Source: Natronohydrobacter sp.
Lineage (GTDB): Bacteria; Pseudomonadota; Alphaproteobacteria; Rhodobacterales; Rhodobacteraceae
Reading direction: 5' to 3'
Length of the DNA stretch: 8,936 nt
NCBI GenBank assembly: GCA_007117255.1
Contig: SKGU01000009.1
Location: 1-8,936, forward strand
Shown here piece after piece: positions 6,313 through 8,936 of this stretch (the first letter of the stretch is position 1; each line of letters begins with the position of its first letter). Position numbers and translations under genes: made by a program. The notes beneath the pieces are model-generated. The model was given only the letters and a program-made list of their open reading frames with translations, made no database searches and was not told where the DNA came from.

Positions 6313-7622
6313 TGGAATGGTATACAACCTTCATTGTCGTGATCGCCGGTTTGCTGGGGCTGATGATGTTGGGGTTGCCCGTCGCGTTCTCTTTTCTGCT
6401 GGTCAATGCGGTGGCGGCCTATCTGTTGCTAGGTGGCTTTGTGGGGGTCGAGCAGTTGATCTCGAACACGGCTGCGGCGCTAATGTCCTTCACGCTGGTG
6501 CCAATTGCGCTGTTCATGATCATGGGCGAGGTGATGTTCCGTTCGCGCATTGCGATCGACCTGATGGATACGGTCGACAAATGGATTGGGCGCGTTCGCG
6601 GGCGGTTGGCTTTCATGGCGGTGGGCGGCGGCGTTCTGTTTTCTACCCTGACCGGCAATTCGATGGGGTCAACCGCGCTGCTTGGCTCGGCGCTTGTGCC
6701 GGAAATGGAAAAGCGCGGCTATGCCAAGCCGATGTCGCTGGGGCCGATCCTTGGCTCGGCGGGGCTGGCGATCATGATTCCACCCTCATCGCTGGCGGTG
6801 ATCCTGGGCGTGATCGGGCGGCTGTCTATCGCGCAGATCCTGATTGCAATCATCCTGCCGGGGCTGCTCATGGCGGTGATCTATGCCGCCTATATCTGGG
6901 GCCGCTGCTGGTTGCAGCCGCATCTGGCCCCGTCCTTCGATGTGCCCGAAACCCCAATGCGCGAGAAGCTCAAGGCGACGACCATCAACATCCTGCCGCT
7001 GTCCGTAGTCGTTTTCTCAGTGGTGGGGTTGATCTTGCTGGGCATTGCCACACCGACCGAAGCGGCGGCAATGGGCGCGGTCACCACGCTGCTGCTGGCG
7101 GCCATTCGTGGCAGGCTGTCCGCCAAGGTCTTTGGCGAAAGCCTGTTCAGCGCCTCGAATATCTCGGCGATGGTGCTGCTGATCGTGGCTGGCGCGGTCG
7201 GGTTCAGCCAGCTTCTGTCCTTTACCGGCGCAACCTTCGGCATGGTCGATTTCGTGATGGGGCTGGATGTGTCCTCTGACATGCTGATCCTGATCATGAT
7301 CGGTTCGGTCATTCTGCTTGGCACCTTCATGGGGCCGCTTCCGATCATGCTGATCACCCTGCCGATCTATATCCCAGTGGTGATCGAGCTTGGCTATAAC
7401 CCGATCTGGTTCGGTGTGTTGTTCCTGATCGCGATTGAAACAGGGGCAACGTCGCCACCCTTCGGTGCCGCGTTGTTCGTGATGAAGGCAGTTGCGCCGC
7501 GCAACACCACGATGGGTGACATCTACCGCGCTGCGATGCCTTTTGTAATCTGTGACCTGCTGGCCATTGCCGTGGTCTTTGCCTTCCCGCAGATCGTGAC
7601 TTGGCCGCTCAGCTTGCTTTGA
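6312..7622 (+). CDS. dctM: TRAP transporter large membrane subunit (DctM family)
   Basis: A 436-residue, strongly hydrophobic protein of usual DctM length with roughly 11-12 membrane segments. Family hallmarks are visible. TGNSMGSTALLGS (114-126) leads to PEMEKRGYAKP (130-140), then IMIPPSS (154-160), and the second repeat has GIATPTEAAAMG (234-245). Near the C-terminus ETGATSPPFG (386-395) is also characteristic. It is the ion-coupled translocation subunit that receives substrate from DctP with DctQ as partner. AGGAG (6299-6303) lies 8 nt before the start. The gene is complete and intact, so the transporter is expected to be functional. It is followed 16 bp later by the sulfatase gene in the same direction, which supports co-transcription. 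Confidence 0.95.
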   Translation: MEWYTTFIVVIAGLLGLMMLGLPVAFSFLLVNAVAAYLLLGGFVGVEQLISNTAAALMSFTLVPIALFMIMGEVMFRSRIAIDLMDTVDKWIGRVRGRLAFMAVGGGVLFSTLTGNSMGSTALLGSALVPEMEKRGYAKPMSLGPILGSAGLAIMIPPSSLAVILGVIGRLSIAQILIAIILPGLLMAVIYAAYIWGRCWLQPHLAPSFDVPETPMREKLKATTINILPLSVVVFSVVGLILLGIATPTEAAAMGAVTTLLLAAIRGRLSAKVFGESLFSASNISAMVLLIVAGAVGFSQLLSFTGATFGMVDFVMGLDVSSDMLILIMIGSVILLGTFMGPLPIMLITLPIYIPVVIELGYNPIWFGVLFLIAIETGATSPPFGAALFVMKAVAPRNTTMGDIYRAAMPFVICDLLAIAVVFAFPQIVTWPLSLL

Positions 7623-7638
7623 CCCCGTGGGAGCTACC

Positions 7639-8936
7639 ATGACGCGCCCGAATTTTCTGATAATCATGACCGATCAGCAGCGCTGGGACCATCTGGGGGC
7701 CTATGGCAACCGAGTTGTCCAGACCCCGCATCTGGACAGCATCGCCCGCAACGGGCTGCGGTTGGACGGCTTCCATGTCTCGAATCCGATCTGCCAGCCC
7801 AACCGCGCCTGTCTTGCCTCGGGCCAGCTTTCGACGGTCAATGGCTGCCGTCAGAACGGAATTCCGCTGGCGCTGGATACGACCACCTATGCTGATGTGC
7901 TGCGCGCGGCGGGTTGGCACACTGCGCTGATCGGCAAGGCGCATTTCCAGAATGTCACCGATATGCCCGCCCCGCCGCGCAAGCCGCGCGGCAGCGGGGT
8001 CAGCCCTGACAGCGCGGTGCTGCGCGCCAAGCGCGAGCAGCGCGACGGTGCCGGATACGGGCATGAGGTGCGCAGCCTGTGGGCGCGCAATCCCGATCAC
8101 GCCCTGCCGCTACCCTATTACGGTTTTGACCATGTCCGTCTGTGCATTGGGCATGGTGATCAGGTCGAGGGGCATTACACGTCATGGCTGCGCGCGCATC
8201 ACCCCGACCCCGACAGTTTGCGCGGTCCGGCCAATGCGCTGGACGATCCGGAAAGCCGTGTTGCGCAATGCTGGCAAAGCGCTCTTCCCGAGGAACTGCA
8301 CCCCACAACCTATATCGCTGATGAGGCCGAGCGTTTTCTGGCCGCGCAGACCGCCGATGCGCCGTTTCTGCTGCAGGTTTCTTTCCCTGACCCACATCAC
8401 CCCTTCACCCCGCCGGGCAAATGGTGGTCAATGTATGATCCCGCCGATGTGGAATTGCCTGCAACATTCCACACCCCGCTTCTGACGCGCAATGATCTGC
8501 CGGAAGCGGCGCTGCGGGCCTATCGAATGGGCGACAGCGACCCGCATTCGCATTGGCCCTTCCATCTTGACGAAGCCGCAATGCGCCGTATCCTGGCGCT
8601 GAATTACGGATCGATCAGTTTCATTGATGCCGCAATAGGGCGGATACTGGCGGCCCTTGAGGCGCAAGGGCTCGACAAGGATACGGTCATAATCTTCATG
8701 TCCGATCATGGCGATTACATGGGCGATCATGGAACGGTTCTGAAAATGGGCCTGCATTATAGCAGCGTCATCCGCGTGCCCTTTCTGTGGTGCGACACGG
8801 CTGAACATGCGCGCTCTGGCGTGCTGGACCGGCAGGCCAGCGCCATCGACTTCGCACCGACACTGCTGCAGCGCGCGGGACTTCAAATCCCGATCGGGAT
8901 GCAGGGTAGGGATATTTTCGCAGACGAATGCGCTGC
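7639..8936 (+). CDS. Sulfatase / alkaline-phosphatase superfamily hydrolase, C-terminally cut by the window
   Basis: At least 432 residues are open to the right edge; the C-terminus is missing. Metal-site residues Asp12-Gln13 (MTDQQR) come first. Then comes CQPNR with Cys52 and Arg56, followed by SG at 61-62. This fits the CxPxR signature in which Cys is converted to formylglycine, although the fourth position is Asn and the usual TG is SG. GKAH (99-102), PDPHHPF (His253/His254), SDHGDYMGDHG (Asp356/His357) and Lys369 complete the expected active site. No signal peptide is present: the motif region starts at residue 5, so the enzyme should be cytoplasmic. It would hydrolyse a sulfate ester; phosphonate-monoester or phosphodiester hydrolysis is also possible in this superfamily. 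GGGAG lies 5 nt before the ATG, 16 bp after dctM. Its place behind a transporter suggests that it acts on the imported substrate. Confidence 0.9.
   Translation, partial: MTRPNFLIIMTDQQRWDHLGAYGNRVVQTPHLDSIARNGLRLDGFHVSNPICQPNRACLASGQLSTVNGCRQNGIPLALDTTTYADVLRAAGWHTALIGKAHFQNVTDMPAPPRKPRGSGVSPDSAVLRAKREQRDGAGYGHEVRSLWARNPDHALPLPYYGFDHVRLCIGHGDQVEGHYTSWLRAHHPDPDSLRGPANALDDPESRVAQCWQSALPEELHPTTYIADEAERFLAAQTADAPFLLQVSFPDPHHPFTPPGKWWSMYDPADVELPATFHTPLLTRNDLPEAALRAYRMGDSDPHSHWPFHLDEAAMRRILALNYGSISFIDAAIGRILAALEAQGLDKDTVIIFMSDHGDYMGDHGTVLKMGLHYSSVIRVPFLWCDTAEHARSGVLDRQASAIDFAPTLLQRAGLQIPIGMQGRDIFADECA

Noticed and set aside
7639..8936. Assignment as choline sulfatase (betC) or a named arylsulfatase.
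   Set aside because: Only general superfamily motifs can be read, the C-terminus is missing, and no betaine genes are nearby.
1..8936. tRNA or rRNA genes, CRISPR arrays, insertion sequences, phage or attachment sites.
   Set aside because: I saw no tRNA-like fold, regular repeat array, transposase or long terminal repeat; the window is filled by metabolic and transport genes with intact frames.

Overview
The window is a high-G+C bacterial catabolic region, densely coding on both strands with short gaps and stop-start overlaps. The codon style, the AGGAG-type ribosome binding sites and the tripartite TRAP transporter beside ring-attack enzymes fit an alphaproteobacterium, probably Rhodobacterales (roseobacter group). 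That placement is inferred from style, because the window holds no rRNA or other taxonomic marker.

Two gene sets diverge from one regulatory gap of about 255 bp (3300-3554). The leftward set, in transcription order, is: a cupin protein (3299-2745), an alpha/beta hydrolase (2730-1918), a type I extradiol ring-cleavage dioxygenase of the VOC fold (1918-992), a short-chain dehydrogenase with a degenerate active site (995-210), and the first 65 codons of a thiamine-diphosphate-dependent enzyme (197 to beyond the left edge). The genes lie 14 bp apart, overlap by 1 bp, overlap by 4 bp, and lie 12 bp apart, so they look like one operon. The rightward set is: a class A FAD-dependent aromatic hydroxylase (3555-4685), a complete TRAP transporter dctP-dctQ-dctM (4730-7622), and a sulfatase-type hydrolase (7639 to beyond the right edge).

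The gap holds a good sigma70-like promoter in each direction. A TATGAAC/ATATGAACAT sequence repeats at or just after the predicted start of both promoters, so one regulator may control both arms. No regulator gene is present in the window.

Read together, the genes look like an uptake and degradation module for an aromatic compound, possibly sulfated or otherwise esterified. The TRAP system would import it and the cytoplasmic sulfatase-like enzyme would remove the ester group. The flavin monooxygenase would hydroxylate the ring and the extradiol dioxygenase would open it. The alpha/beta hydrolase would cut the ring-cleavage product, and the dehydrogenase and ThDP enzyme would process the fragments. 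Each family assignment rests on visible motifs. The pathway, its order and its substrate are inference. I recognise no characterised pathway with exactly this gene set.
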